Positions 16,843 to 25,454 of a DNA stretch of 64,000 nt are shown in pieces. This DNA is from CAZIGK01 sp964538615. GTDB lineage: Bacteria; Pseudomonadota; Alphaproteobacteria; Rickettsiales; RI-342. The notes under the pieces were generated by a model. That model saw only the letters and a program-made list of their open reading frames with translations. It ran no database searches and had not been told where the DNA came from. The translations under genes and the position numbers were made by a program. Position 1 is the stretch's first letter. Each line of letters opens with the position of its first letter. Where the stretch lies: contig CAZIGK010000011.1 of NCBI GenBank assembly GCA_964538615.1, positions 1-64,000 on the forward strand, given 5' to 3'.

Positions 16843-17508
16843 TTATTGCACCTCCTTGAGTAGCATAAACGCCTCGGCATATTCACAGCCAGCTGTGGCT
16901 CCTCTTACGGTTGCCCATGCTTCAATGTTGCGCAGGCTTCTAGGGAAAGGGTGATTACCTAACTCGCTAGAGAAAATTTGCATTGCGGCTTTCTTTTGCT
17001 CAATATAATCAGAGATATCAATAAAAAAATTGGGAATAAAAGCGTCCTCTTTCGTTGATGGAGCAAAGTCTGTCTCGCTTGGGACTTCCATCATGAGGAT
17101 GCGCCGTATAGATGGATAGCGAAAGTTCTTGGTACAGCTGTAGGCTGCGTCAAATATGATGCGATGGTCAGAGTGAGGATCTCCCTTGAATGGGAGATAG
17201 ACGATAGTTGGCTGTACTTTTTTCACAACGCTAGAGATGCCTGCTATGATATGAGAGCATGTGTATTCATCTACATGCATGGTGTTCAGTTCAAGCTGAT
17301 GCACGGAGTGGAAGTTGTATAGCTTTGAAACGCGGTCTATTTCTTCGGCACGAGAGGCACAGCGTTCTGTGCTAAAGCCTCCCTCTGTTGAAACGCTGGT
17401 TGCAATGAGCCAGTGTATTTTATCTCCTTGCGCAACGTGTCGAAATAGGGTGCCTCCACAGCCCAGTGTTTCATCATCCGGGTGCACTGCTATGACCAGA
17501 ACATCCAT
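16843..17508 (-). CDS. PIG-L family deacetylase
   Basis: A 221-residue LmbE/PIG-L protein: AVHPDDETLGCGGTL (about 7-21) with the zinc-binding HPDDE, and PHSDHRIIFDAA (about 112-123) with the second zinc histidine. The family removes N-acetyl groups from sugars. In this operon it may free an amino group that is then re-acylated, a way to make variant nonulosonic acids. ATG 17508 has GGAGAAG seven bases upstream. It ends one base before the PtmE-like gene starts. Confidence 0.88.
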   Translation of the reverse strand: MDVLVIAVHPDDETLGCGGTLFRHVAQGDKIHWLIATSVSTEGGFSTERCASRAEEIDRVSKLYNFHSVHQLELNTMHVDEYTCSHIIAGISSVVKKVQPTIVYLPFKGDPHSDHRIIFDAAYSCTKNFRYPSIRRILMMEVPSETDFAPSTKEDAFIPNFFIDISDYIEQKKAAMQIFSSELGNHPFPRSLRNIEAWATVRGATAGCEYAEAFMLLKEVQ

Positions 17509-17535
17509 GTATCTTCTCCGTTATAATCGGCGATT

Positions 17536-18690
17536 TTAAATGAGCGGGTCTTCGTTCTTATACAGCATTTCCATAAAATTGGTACACTTAATCTTGTCTA
17601 ACGCTTTTTTAGTGCAGTTGCCATCTCCGTAAATATTTTTGATCGTTGCTACATGGGCGCGAAACGTAGGGGAGCAGGCTTTTACTATTGCTTTTTGTAT
17701 ATCTTCGGGGTTGGGTGCACAATAAATCACATGGCCGCTGGAGGCGCGACTTGTTTGCCGATGTCCAACATTAATAGCCGGCATGGGAACGGAAGCCGCT
17801 TCAATGATGCCAGAGGATGAATTTCCTATAATGAAGTCAGAATTCTTATAAATAGATAAAAACCAGTCCCTTGGTAGATTTTTGTAAAAAATAAAATGGC
17901 GATTGTTTTGATATTTTTCTATTATTTCAATAATAGAACGGTTTCCAGGGTCAGAGTTTGGATACCCTATGAAAGTATCTATTTTCATTTCAATGAGAGA
18001 CTTTAATATATATTCAAAATATACACCTGCTTTCTTTTCTTCTTCAACAATTGGGTGAAAAATCATTAATGCAAAATTATTGAAATTATATTTTATTTCA
18101 AAGTGCTTATGTATATCTGATTTGCTATGTGGTGAAAAATGTACAAAGCGATCCAGAGCGAGGTTGCCAACAACATGGATACGGTTTTCCGGTTCACCCA
18201 TGGCTATAAGTCTGTGCTTATGTTGTTCCAAAGTAACAAAGTGGGCAGTGGAAAGCTTGGATGTCGCATGACGGATGGGATTGTCAATGTGGGAGTCTTG
18301 CACATGATCTCCCCCGTAAAAATGGAGAGTCGGTATGCCTAAATAGCCGCCAATCAGACTGGTTATGATGACTTCTTCCCGATCCCCTGCACACAATAAA
18401 AGATCTGGGGCTGCATCTGATATAATATTTATGGCTGATTGCAAGCTGATGCTGGCACTTTTTATCCGCGCAGAACGTGAATCAGCATCGAGTAGGCTTT
18501 CTATTTTTTGAAGGATTCTAAGGCCGTCCGCTTCTATTTGTTTGACAGAATAACCATAAGTTGGCGAGAGGTGTGCGCCGGTTACAATGATACTAAAGTC
18601 AATCTCAGGATCTTTATGCATCGCTACGTAAAGACTAGACATTAGGTCATATTCCGATCTTGAACCCGTAATTGCAATTATTTTTTTCAT
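17536..18690 (-). CDS. UDP/GDP-sugar 2-epimerase, hydrolysing (NeuC/LegG family)
   Basis: The 384-residue protein has the hydrolysing 2-epimerase start IIAITGSRSEYDLMSSLY, the GAHLSPTYGYS loop, CAGDREEVI with acidic catalytic residues (about 105-113), HFYGGDHVQDSHIDNPIRHA (about 131-150), and the C-terminal nucleotide-binding FIIGNSSSGIIEAAS. The family releases a 2-epimerised hexose (ManNAc, or 2,4-diacetamido-2,4,6-trideoxy-mannose in LegG) from a nucleotide sugar. With LegC- and LegH-like genes nearby, the LegG role is more likely than NeuC. Confidence 0.88.
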   Translation of the reverse strand: MKKIIAITGSRSEYDLMSSLYVAMHKDPEIDFSIIVTGAHLSPTYGYSVKQIEADGLRILQKIESLLDADSRSARIKSASISLQSAINIISDAAPDLLLCAGDREEVIITSLIGGYLGIPTLHFYGGDHVQDSHIDNPIRHATSKLSTAHFVTLEQHKHRLIAMGEPENRIHVVGNLALDRFVHFSPHSKSDIHKHFEIKYNFNNFALMIFHPIVEEEKKAGVYFEYILKSLIEMKIDTFIGYPNSDPGNRSIIEIIEKYQNNRHFIFYKNLPRDWFLSIYKNSDFIIGNSSSGIIEAASVPMPAINVGHRQTSRASSGHVIYCAPNPEDIQKAIVKACSPTFRAHVATIKNIYGDGNCTKKALDKIKCTNFMEMLYKNEDPLI

Positions 18691-18691
18691 A

Positions 18692-19321
18692 TCATGAAAT
18701 CCCGATCATATTATACACTTTAAGGAATCTGAGGCCTAGGTTTTTGGCCATTGTTTCATCTGATGTACGGTCACCAATATAGACTGTTTCATGTTTGGAT
18801 ACATTCCATGGAAGCATAGTTAAACTTGTTTTATCATGATTGCTATCTCCCGTAAAAAGACAGTAGTTTTCGGGTATGTAATGATGCAGCGAAAGAGCGT
18901 TGTATTTATTACGTTGCAGCAGCGGTTTTCCGTCTGTTACCAGAAAGAGTTGATAATGATTACGCATATGGTGCAATATAGCTTTTGTGCGGTTGCTTAG
19001 GGTAATTGATGGTGAAAAATGCCTGAAATATTGTAAGCATTCTTCAACCAGGTCTTGATGTTTCATCTCGGAGGATGGATGTTGGAAACGGTAAAGCATT
19101 TCATCGTATATATGGGGGTAGGAACTCCCTTTTTCGAGCCAACGATTTTGCATCCAGTCAAGTGCTGCATCTGCATCAAGCAAATGTGGTCGAATATTTT
19201 GTATAATGTATTGATAGGATTGCTGAATGAAGTCATATTCATCATACAGCGTACCATCCATATCAAGCCCGATGCATTTCACCGAAGCCCATTCAACCTG
19301 CGGGTATAAAGCATTCAGCAT
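18692..19321 (-). CDS. HAD-superfamily hydrolase
   Basis: The 209-residue protein shows HAD motif I IGLDMDGTLYDE (about 17-28, nucleophile Asp), motif II VTDGKP, and motif IV VYIGDRTSDETMA. Its helical cap domain is inserted after motif I. It probably dephosphorylates a sugar phosphate or nonulosonate-9-phosphate in the surrounding pathway, but the substrate cannot be read. It overlaps the upstream ATP-grasp gene by 29 bases, so the two are translationally linked. Confidence 0.8.
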   Translation of the reverse strand: MLNALYPQVEWASVKCIGLDMDGTLYDEYDFIQQSYQYIIQNIRPHLLDADAALDWMQNRWLEKGSSYPHIYDEMLYRFQHPSSEMKHQDLVEECLQYFRHFSPSITLSNRTKAILHHMRNHYQLFLVTDGKPLLQRNKYNALSLHHYIPENYCLFTGDSNHDKTSLTMLPWNVSKHETVYIGDRTSDETMAKNLGLRFLKVYNMIGIS

Positions 19322-20192
19322 AATAGCGAAACATTTTCAGTTGGTAGGTAACAGGTTTTGGGATAATGTCTTCATGGTGCAATATATTTTTGATAATGAG
19401 CGGTATCCAGTTTTCACTGGCCGCAAATCCTAGTGCCATGCCACCTGCAATGCGTGGATTGCACTCGATAAAGTAAATATTTTTCTCTTCCGTTTCAAAG
19501 CACTGGAAGTTAATTGGCCCGCAAAGAGGAATGTTTCGAGAGATATGTTCAATCCACTCATGAATAGCGGCGTGCTCAACCGTTATACCCTGTAGTGATT
19601 TTCCTTCTTTTACAGCGCCACGAAGTCGAGGAATGATATAAATAGGTTTGCCGTCATATGAAAACAGGCAATCAATGGTATATTCTTTTCCTTGTATGTA
19701 CTCCTGAGAAATCATGTTGTCCATAGAGCAGGGGGAGCCATTTATGATGACTCCTTGTCCTCCTCGACCGAAGCGTGGCTTAACCACGGGATACTGTTGC
19801 TCTAGTGATGTTTTAGGGGTGGGGATACCATGCTTCGTGAAAAAGCAATAAGTTGCCCATTTATCTTGAAAGGTACGTATGCTATCTGCCGGGGAGCAAA
19901 TAACATGAATATTTTGGCGGGCAAAATGGTCTTTATGTTCCGCCCAAGCCGTAAGGGTTTCATCTAATGAAGGGATGACGATATCAATGGTGTGTTCGTG
20001 CAGCAAGTGTTCCATTTTATTCCACAGCTGTGGATCAGTGCAGAGAGGCATCACGATAGAGTCATCGGCCAGAAAAGTACCGTGGTGCACCCCTAGAATA
20101 TCTGACGCGATGGGGGAATGCCCTGCTTCTTTAATCGCGCGCAGTATATAGCCGGATGTTAGGCTGCCAGAGGCTTCTGTTAATATGCGCAT
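19293..20192 (-). CDS. ATP-grasp family ligase
   Basis: A 299-residue ATP-grasp protein: the N-terminal pre-ATP-grasp Rossmann part (RILTEASGSLTSGYILRAIKE), nucleotide-binding VVKPRFGRGGQGV (about 135-147), and the metal-binding YFIECNPRIAGGMALGFA (about 242-259). These enzymes join a carboxylate to an amine or other nucleophile through an acyl phosphate. Inside a nonulosonic-acid operon it may attach an amino acid or amidate the sugar acid; this is inference. It lies 2 bases from the sugar-acid synthase gene and overlaps the HAD gene. Confidence 0.82.
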   Translation of the reverse strand: MRILTEASGSLTSGYILRAIKEAGHSPIASDILGVHHGTFLADDSIVMPLCTDPQLWNKMEHLLHEHTIDIVIPSLDETLTAWAEHKDHFARQNIHVICSPADSIRTFQDKWATYCFFTKHGIPTPKTSLEQQYPVVKPRFGRGGQGVIINGSPCSMDNMISQEYIQGKEYTIDCLFSYDGKPIYIIPRLRGAVKEGKSLQGITVEHAAIHEWIEHISRNIPLCGPINFQCFETEEKNIYFIECNPRIAGGMALGFAASENWIPLIIKNILHHEDIIPKPVTYQLKMFRYYAECFIPAG

Positions 20193-20194
20193 GT

Positions 20195-21205
20195 TTATAG
20201 TGCCTTATCCAAAGGTTCATCCGGCTGGTAGGAGCGATTGGCTTTTTGTCCAATGATGTTATCCCATTGCATGGGGCTGATACCACCACCTGGACGTTTG
20301 GCGGTAATATGCTCTTCTGTAATCAATTCGCCCGCCTCTATTGTGCGGCGAGCGACGATGCTTTTACGAGCAGCGTATAGGTTGATGAGTTCACTAGGGC
20401 TTGGTTTTTTGATGCCATTACCGAGCATTTTTTCCACATCCCGGATGGCGGTCACCATGGCCGTTAGTTCCGTTGGCTCAAGGCTGCTGGCATGGTCTGG
20501 TCCTTCCATAGAGCGGCTGATTGTGAAATGTTTTTCAATAATTTGAGCTCCAAGCGCGACTGCTGCAATGGGGGTCGTGATACCCAAGCTGTGATCAGAA
20601 TAACCAACTTTGACACCATAGGCGTTTTGAATGCTCAACATGGCTTTAAGGTTAATATCCTCGACCGGAGTGGGGTAAGCTGTATTGGCATGCAATACTG
20701 TAATGTTTTTGCGTGGTGTACCGGATGCTTCTAGTATTTCCAAGGCATCCCCAATCTCTTCTAGCGTGGAAAGGCCGCTGGAAAGAATGACTTCACGCTT
20801 AAGTTTCCCGATGGCGCGTAGGTAGGGCAGGTTCGTAATTTCACCACTGGCAATTTTAATTGGGGAAACACCTAATTCTGCCAACAGAGCAATGCTTGGC
20901 ATATCGAATGGGGTGGAAAGGAACTGGATGTGGCGCTGACGGCAATGTTGTATGAGACGCACATGATCATCTTTGCTCAATTCAAGGCGTTTCAACATTT
21001 GTTGCTGGGTTTCCCCGCTATCGGTAAGTAACTGCTGATAGGCGGCTTTGCTTGCGGATACACTGGCAAGTGCTTCCGCCTGAAATGTTTGGAACTTTAC
21101 GGCGTCGGCTCCTGCGTTCGCGGCAATATCTACCAGTTGGCAGGCGATATCAATATTGCCATTATGGTTAACCCCTGCTTCTGCAATGATAAAGGTCTTG
21201 GTCAT
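20195..21205 (-). CDS. N-acetylneuraminate/legionaminate synthase (NeuB/LegI-like)
   Basis: Condenses phosphoenolpyruvate with a six-carbon N-acyl sugar to make a nonulosonic acid. The 336-residue protein begins TFIIAEAGVNHNGNIDIAC and has DAVKFQTFQAEALAS (about 36-50), LSTPFDMPSI, the metal/substrate block KVGYSDHSLGI and IEKHFTISRSMEGPDHASSL (about 233-252). A C-terminal SAF (antifreeze-like) domain starts near KSIVARRTIEAGELI. The ATG at 21205 has AAGGAA upstream and overlaps the stop of the acetyltransferase gene by 4 bases (ATGA). Neighbours favour legionaminic over sialic acid. Confidence 0.9.
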   Translation of the reverse strand: MTKTFIIAEAGVNHNGNIDIACQLVDIAANAGADAVKFQTFQAEALASVSASKAAYQQLLTDSGETQQQMLKRLELSKDDHVRLIQHCRQRHIQFLSTPFDMPSIALLAELGVSPIKIASGEITNLPYLRAIGKLKREVILSSGLSTLEEIGDALEILEASGTPRKNITVLHANTAYPTPVEDINLKAMLSIQNAYGVKVGYSDHSLGITTPIAAVALGAQIIEKHFTISRSMEGPDHASSLEPTELTAMVTAIRDVEKMLGNGIKKPSPSELINLYAARKSIVARRTIEAGELITEEHITAKRPGGGISPMQWDNIIGQKANRSYQPDEPLDKAL

Positions 21206-21804
21206 AAACTTGGTTCCTTCACGTGTTTCCACAGACTGCCTGCTTTCACAAAGCCACCAGCTGGCACATGTGCTAATTCGCAAACAATGGATTGGCTGCC
21301 AACAAAGCTGTCTTGTCCTATACGTGCTGACCCGTTGATGATAGCTCCTGTAGAGACATGGCAGTGATCTTCGACAACAGCATCGTGCTCGACGAGAGCT
21401 TTACTGTTGATGATGGTATTTTCACCAATGACTGCTCCGGCATTGATCAGGGCATCGTGCATGATAATGCTGCCTGCTCCGATACTGGAATACGTTGAAA
21501 CATAGGCGCGTGGAGATATGATGATGGGGCAAATAAAACGGTGTGCGGCAATGTAGTGAAAGAGTTTTCTGCGCAATGTGGCGTTACCCATGTGGCCAAC
21601 GGTGACCAGCGCGTGCTGTACGTGGCCAGAGTACGTATCCAAAGCGTCATCGGTTCCCAGAACCGGATATCCCAATACATGAGTGCCTGTGGGGAGCTGC
21701 TGATCCAATAATCCAACAATGTTGAATTTTCCTTCTGCTTCAATAACATCTATACAGGATCGAGCATGCCCACCTGCGCCAAGAAGAAGTAGGGGGAGGG
21801 GCAT
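21202..21804 (-). CDS. Sugar O/N-acyltransferase, NeuD/PglD/LegH-like (left-handed beta helix)
   Basis: A 200-residue protein with a small Rossmann-like start LLLLGAGGHARSCIDVIEAEG and a hexapeptide-repeat beta helix from about residue 95 to 185 (for example SIGAGSIIMHDALINAGAVIGENTIINSKALVEHDAVVE broken into isoleucine/valine-spaced hexapeptides). The family acetylates the C4 amine of UDP-sugars (PglD, LegH) or sialic acid hydroxyls (NeuD). The position between the aminotransferase and the synthase fits the LegH role. Confidence 0.85.
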   Translation of the reverse strand: MPLPLLLLGAGGHARSCIDVIEAEGKFNIVGLLDQQLPTGTHVLGYPVLGTDDALDTYSGHVQHALVTVGHMGNATLRRKLFHYIAAHRFICPIIISPRAYVSTYSSIGAGSIIMHDALINAGAVIGENTIINSKALVEHDAVVEDHCHVSTGAIINGSARIGQDSFVGSQSIVCELAHVPAGGFVKAGSLWKHVKEPSL

Positions 21805-23006
21805 TATAAGGAGTCCGATAGCAGATTTGGGCTACTAGGCAAACTAATAACGCGCTGTACGAGATATTCTGAGACAGGCAAAGGCATGCGCGGGCAATGC
21901 TGATACATGGGAAGGGTATGCATCAGATTCCATAAGGGTCTGGTCATGATGCCAAGCTGATTTGTTGCTTCCAGAACGTAGGGGAGTGCCTCTGTATTGT
22001 CCAAAATAGCGGAGCAAAGCCAATAATTACTCCGGCTTTTTTCTGGTTCCGCCAGAAAAGAAATGCCCTCAACCTTGTTAAAAGCACGCTCATAAGCATG
22101 CGCGATATGCCGTTTCTGTTCCAGAAAAAGGGGTAACATTTCCAATTGCGCACAACCAAGAGCAGCATTTAAGTTGGGCATTCTGTAGTTATAGCCAACG
22201 GCATCGTGGTAGAAATAACCCTCTTTGCTGGCTTTTGCCGTGGTGGATAAATGCTTGAGACGTTGTGCGAGATCCAGATCATTCGTGGCGATAGCACCGC
22301 CGCCGCCAGTTGTGATAATTTTGTTGCCATTAAAGCTTATAGCGGCCATTTTCCCCCATTGTCCCATATGGAGGCCATGGTATGTGCTGCCGAGAGATTC
22401 AGCAGCATCTTCTATGATCAATAAGTTATATTCCTCTGCCACTTGACCAAGTGCTTTCATATCAACCGGGTGGCCAAAGCAATGCATGGGAATGACGGCA
22501 GCGAGACGATTGTGCGTGTGTTTATTATGCCACGCGTTATTTTTATAATAGGCTATGTCTTGCAGATGTTGCCGTAATGCTTCCGGGCATAAACCCAAAC
22601 TTCTGGGCGAGACGTCACAAAAATGCGGTGTTGCTCCTGTGTACGAAACGGCATTTGCGGTTGCAACGAAAGTGAGAGCAGGAATAAGTACTTCATCTCC
22701 GATGCCGATACCGGCAGCCACTAGACATAGATGCAGCGCGGCGGTTCCATTGGATACCGCAATAGTGCGTTCAACCCCTAAGTAGGTGGCCAGATCTTTT
22801 TCGAAACGATCTACGTAGGCTCCCACAGAGGAAACCCAGCCTGTTTCGACACAATCGACGACATATTCTTTTTCTCGCCCATGAAAAAAAGGTGCGTGCA
22901 GCGGAGTAAATGCAGTGTTTTTACGGTGCGCTACAGATGCAATGGCATCAATGATGCGTTCATGGAAGGTTGTCTCTACTAAGGGGGATGAGTTAGATGT
23001 TGCCAT
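21804..23006 (-). CDS. LegC-like aminotransferase (DegT/DnrJ/EryC1/StrS family)
   Basis: Transfers an amino group to the 4-keto group of a nucleotide-linked sugar, using PLP. Seen: TGWVSSVGAYVDRFE, the phosphate/PLP motif VSNGTAALHL (about 84-93), IIEDAAESLGSTY (about 196-208) and the PLP lysine in AISFNGNKIITTGGGGA (about 220-236). The 400-residue length and long N-terminal helix (about 1-35) match the LegC subfamily. I start it at the ATG giving MATSNSSPLVE, which overlaps the upstream dehydrogenase gene end by 14 bases; the frame is open 17 codons further. Confidence 0.85.
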   Translation of the reverse strand: MATSNSSPLVETTFHERIIDAIASVAHRKNTAFTPLHAPFFHGREKEYVVDCVETGWVSSVGAYVDRFEKDLATYLGVERTIAVSNGTAALHLCLVAAGIGIGDEVLIPALTFVATANAVSYTGATPHFCDVSPRSLGLCPEALRQHLQDIAYYKNNAWHNKHTHNRLAAVIPMHCFGHPVDMKALGQVAEEYNLLIIEDAAESLGSTYHGLHMGQWGKMAAISFNGNKIITTGGGGAIATNDLDLAQRLKHLSTTAKASKEGYFYHDAVGYNYRMPNLNAALGCAQLEMLPLFLEQKRHIAHAYERAFNKVEGISFLAEPEKSRSNYWLCSAILDNTEALPYVLEATNQLGIMTRPLWNLMHTLPMYQHCPRMPLPVSEYLVQRVISLPSSPNLLSDSL

Positions 23007-23967
23007 ATTTTTTATCGTAAGGGCTTGCGATGAATCCGTCTTGAATAGATTGTGCAATTTGCCGAATGCCGTCTGGTACGCGCATCGTGATTTCGAAGTT
23101 TAGCTGGTTTTTAATTTTATCAAAGTTAACCCGATAATCTCTTGGATCTTCGCTGCGCTGTACAAAAGAAATAACGGCATTAGGTATTTGTTTCTGTATT
23201 TCTTCTGCAATCATTTTCTTTTGATAGTTTTCTCCGGTGTCGCCCACGTTGAAAACTTCAAAGGCTATTCGGGGAGTTTCTGCCTGAATGGCTGCGATAA
23301 CGCTGCGGCTTAAATCAATAACATGGCAGTATGGACGCCAAAACTGCTCCCCAAAAATCTGTAGCTCTTTGCCACATGCAACATCTCGCGTGAATTCATT
23401 GACTGTCAGGTCAAATCTTACGCGAGGTGAAATACCGTATACGGTAGAGAAGCGAAGGCACGTAGGTATACAGGTATTGGTTTTAGGTTGGGATAAGATA
23501 AATTGCTCAAATGCGACTTTTGTTTCCGCGTAAAGTGAAACGGGGCGTAGTTCAGACTCTTCAGACACAAAAGCAGCATCATTGGCCATTTTACCGTAGT
23601 TGCTGCAAGTGGATGCAAAAATAAAACGTTGAACCCCTGCCTGCTCAGCGGCGTGATAGAGATTTTTGGAGCCTTCAAAATTGGTTTGACGGGCGACATC
23701 CGGTTCTTTAGCGCAGGCTGGGTCCCCCACAATAGCGGCCAGATGTGCCACTGCATATACGCCGTGAACCGCTTTTTCAACATCGCTTTGATTGCGGATG
23801 TCGCCTTTGAGAAATTCAAAGTTAGGGTTGTTGAGCAGTTCTACAATAGACTCTCCCCCGAATCGCAAGTTATCCAACACTCGGACTTGGTAGCCTTCTT
23901 CCAAAAGAAGGCGCACCAGTATGCTGCCAATGTATCCAGCACCGCCTGTGACGAGAATTTTTTGCAT
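22993..23967 (-). CDS. NAD-dependent epimerase/dehydratase-type extended SDR
   Basis: A 324-residue extended short-chain dehydrogenase: NAD-binding ILVTGGAGYIGSILVRLL at the N terminus, FASTCSNYGKM (about 116-126), and the catalytic Tyr/Lys in SLYAETKVAFEQ (about 144-155). The expected role at this operon position is LegB, a sugar 4,6-dehydratase. However, dehydratases carry T-D-E before the YG motif, whereas this protein has T-C-S, which points to an epimerase or reductase instead. It overlaps the LegC-like gene by 14 bases. Confidence 0.82.
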   Translation of the reverse strand: MQKILVTGGAGYIGSILVRLLLEEGYQVRVLDNLRFGGESIVELLNNPNFEFLKGDIRNQSDVEKAVHGVYAVAHLAAIVGDPACAKEPDVARQTNFEGSKNLYHAAEQAGVQRFIFASTCSNYGKMANDAAFVSEESELRPVSLYAETKVAFEQFILSQPKTNTCIPTCLRFSTVYGISPRVRFDLTVNEFTRDVACGKELQIFGEQFWRPYCHVIDLSRSVIAAIQAETPRIAFEVFNVGDTGENYQKKMIAEEIQKQIPNAVISFVQRSEDPRDYRVNFDKIKNQLNFEITMRVPDGIRQIAQSIQDGFIASPYDKKYGNI

Positions 23968-24029
23968 ATTAAGTAACTTTCAGCTTTGGTTAGTCGCGAC
24001 TATCACCATAGGGTAGCTAACAATGGTCT

Positions 24030-25226
24030 TTAACACGCTTGATAGCGTTCCGCAACTTGGGCGGCAGTATAAGAAGCAAAGGAGAAAGCGCAAGTGAAAA
24101 CAGGGCTGACCGCATTGAGGATATGTGAGGAGTTTTCGTGGTGCTCGATGACAAAATCGGTTTCTAACTTTTGAGTGGGGATGTGAAGGAGCTGCGCCCT
24201 AATTCCGGCAGGCATGGCTTCAAATTGGTTATCCAGATGATACACGAGAGAACGTGCGCGCTGAATGAAAATAGGCCGATAGTAATTTTGGATTTCGTGT
24301 AAGGCTAATGAGCGGAAGTGGAAGGAGTCACTTATGAACAAGCGAGCTTGCCGGGATATAATAGCCGTCAGTTCACTGGCGGAGAAGCCTTGTAGACCTT
24401 GATAATGTTCTCGCCACAAAGCGGGGATAGCGGTTGGGCCTATTTTAACAGCTAGATCGGATGTAATGGTGAAGTGAATGCCGAGAAACGGATGTTTTAG
24501 ATTTGGGACGGGATAGACATTTATTCTTACGGGCGGGTTATCCCCGGTATATTTAAGGTACAAGCCTTTGAATGGGAGCATGGTGTAGTTTTTTCCCACA
24601 TGAAAGCGGTGGGCGATTTCATCAGCGTAGAGACCTGCGCTATTGATGAGATAGCGGTAGTGCAGGTCGCAGGCTTCATAAGGGGTTTGGAAAGCGAAGT
24701 GAACGCCGCGTTTGGTCAGAAGTTCAAATAGGGTTTGGCATACATGTCTTGGGTTAACGGAAGCTGTGTCAGGAGAATAGAGTGCTTTCTGATGGGTGCG
24801 TACATTAGGATCCAATTCTTTTAGCTGAGCTTCGGAGATGACTTCGGTCCGTACGTTGTTTTGCGTACCGCGTTCTGCCAGTAGATCTATTGCTGTTGCC
24901 TCTGCTGCATTGCGTGCAACCACAACTTTTTGTGTTTCCACGACGGGAATACCATGACTCGCACAGAAGGTCTTCATAAGGCGGTTGCCTTGTGCAGTGA
25001 GACGAGCCTTTAAACTGTCTGCTGTGTAATAGAAGCCTGCATGAAGAATGCCACTGTTTCGGCCGCTCGCGTGGAATGCGGGAGAGGCTTCTTTGTCTAT
25101 GATTGCAATGCTGTATTGGGGGTTGATATTTAGGAGTTCCCAAGCGATAGACAGCCCTACGATACCGGCACCTACAATCAAGAAATCATGCGTTTTGTTG
25201 TGGGGAGCGGAATGTGGAGTCATCAT
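24030..25226 (-). CDS. FAD-dependent oxidoreductase, LhgO/DAO-like
   Basis: First gene of the minus-strand glycan operon. The 398-residue protein has FAD-binding LIVGAGIVGLSIAWELL (about 16-32), the flavin-loop HASGRNSGILHAGFYY (about 53-68) characteristic of L-2-hydroxyglutarate oxidase (LhgO), and a later INSAGLYADEIAHR. LhgO oxidises L-2-hydroxyglutarate; homologues inside sugar clusters are also seen and may oxidise other 2-hydroxy acids or sugars. Which applies here cannot be told. 62 bases separate it from the SDR gene. The start is one of two adjacent ATGs with weak ribosome-binding signals. Confidence 0.8.
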   Translation of the reverse strand: MMTPHSAPHNKTHDFLIVGAGIVGLSIAWELLNINPQYSIAIIDKEASPAFHASGRNSGILHAGFYYTADSLKARLTAQGNRLMKTFCASHGIPVVETQKVVVARNAAEATAIDLLAERGTQNNVRTEVISEAQLKELDPNVRTHQKALYSPDTASVNPRHVCQTLFELLTKRGVHFAFQTPYEACDLHYRYLINSAGLYADEIAHRFHVGKNYTMLPFKGLYLKYTGDNPPVRINVYPVPNLKHPFLGIHFTITSDLAVKIGPTAIPALWREHYQGLQGFSASELTAIISRQARLFISDSFHFRSLALHEIQNYYRPIFIQRARSLVYHLDNQFEAMPAGIRAQLLHIPTQKLETDFVIEHHENSSHILNAVSPVFTCAFSFASYTAAQVAERYQAC

Positions 25227-25454
25227 AAGTTTTCAGGTAATTTAGTTGTCAGTTGTGGTGTTATGTGCGTACAATAAACACAAAGTACGTTTATGTTTAG
25301 TCATTTTTACACATACCGTAGAATGCTGCTTTTGGAATTGAGGTTTGCGTGTACAACGCCCCCCGTCGAAGCAGGTAGCGCGTCTGTCTGTTGCAGTATC
25401 TTGGTGATGATTTCGCATGGCGTACTCATGTTAGGTTAAAGCAGCGGAGGTTTT
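25227..25454. promoter_or_regulatory. Divergent intergenic region between the two glycan transcription units
   Basis: About 230 bases separate the minus-strand Leg-like operon from the plus-strand permease and Pse genes. The left half is AT-rich, as expected for promoters in both directions, but I could not pick convincing -35/-10 pairs. Co-regulation of the two arms from here is possible. Confidence 0.4.
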
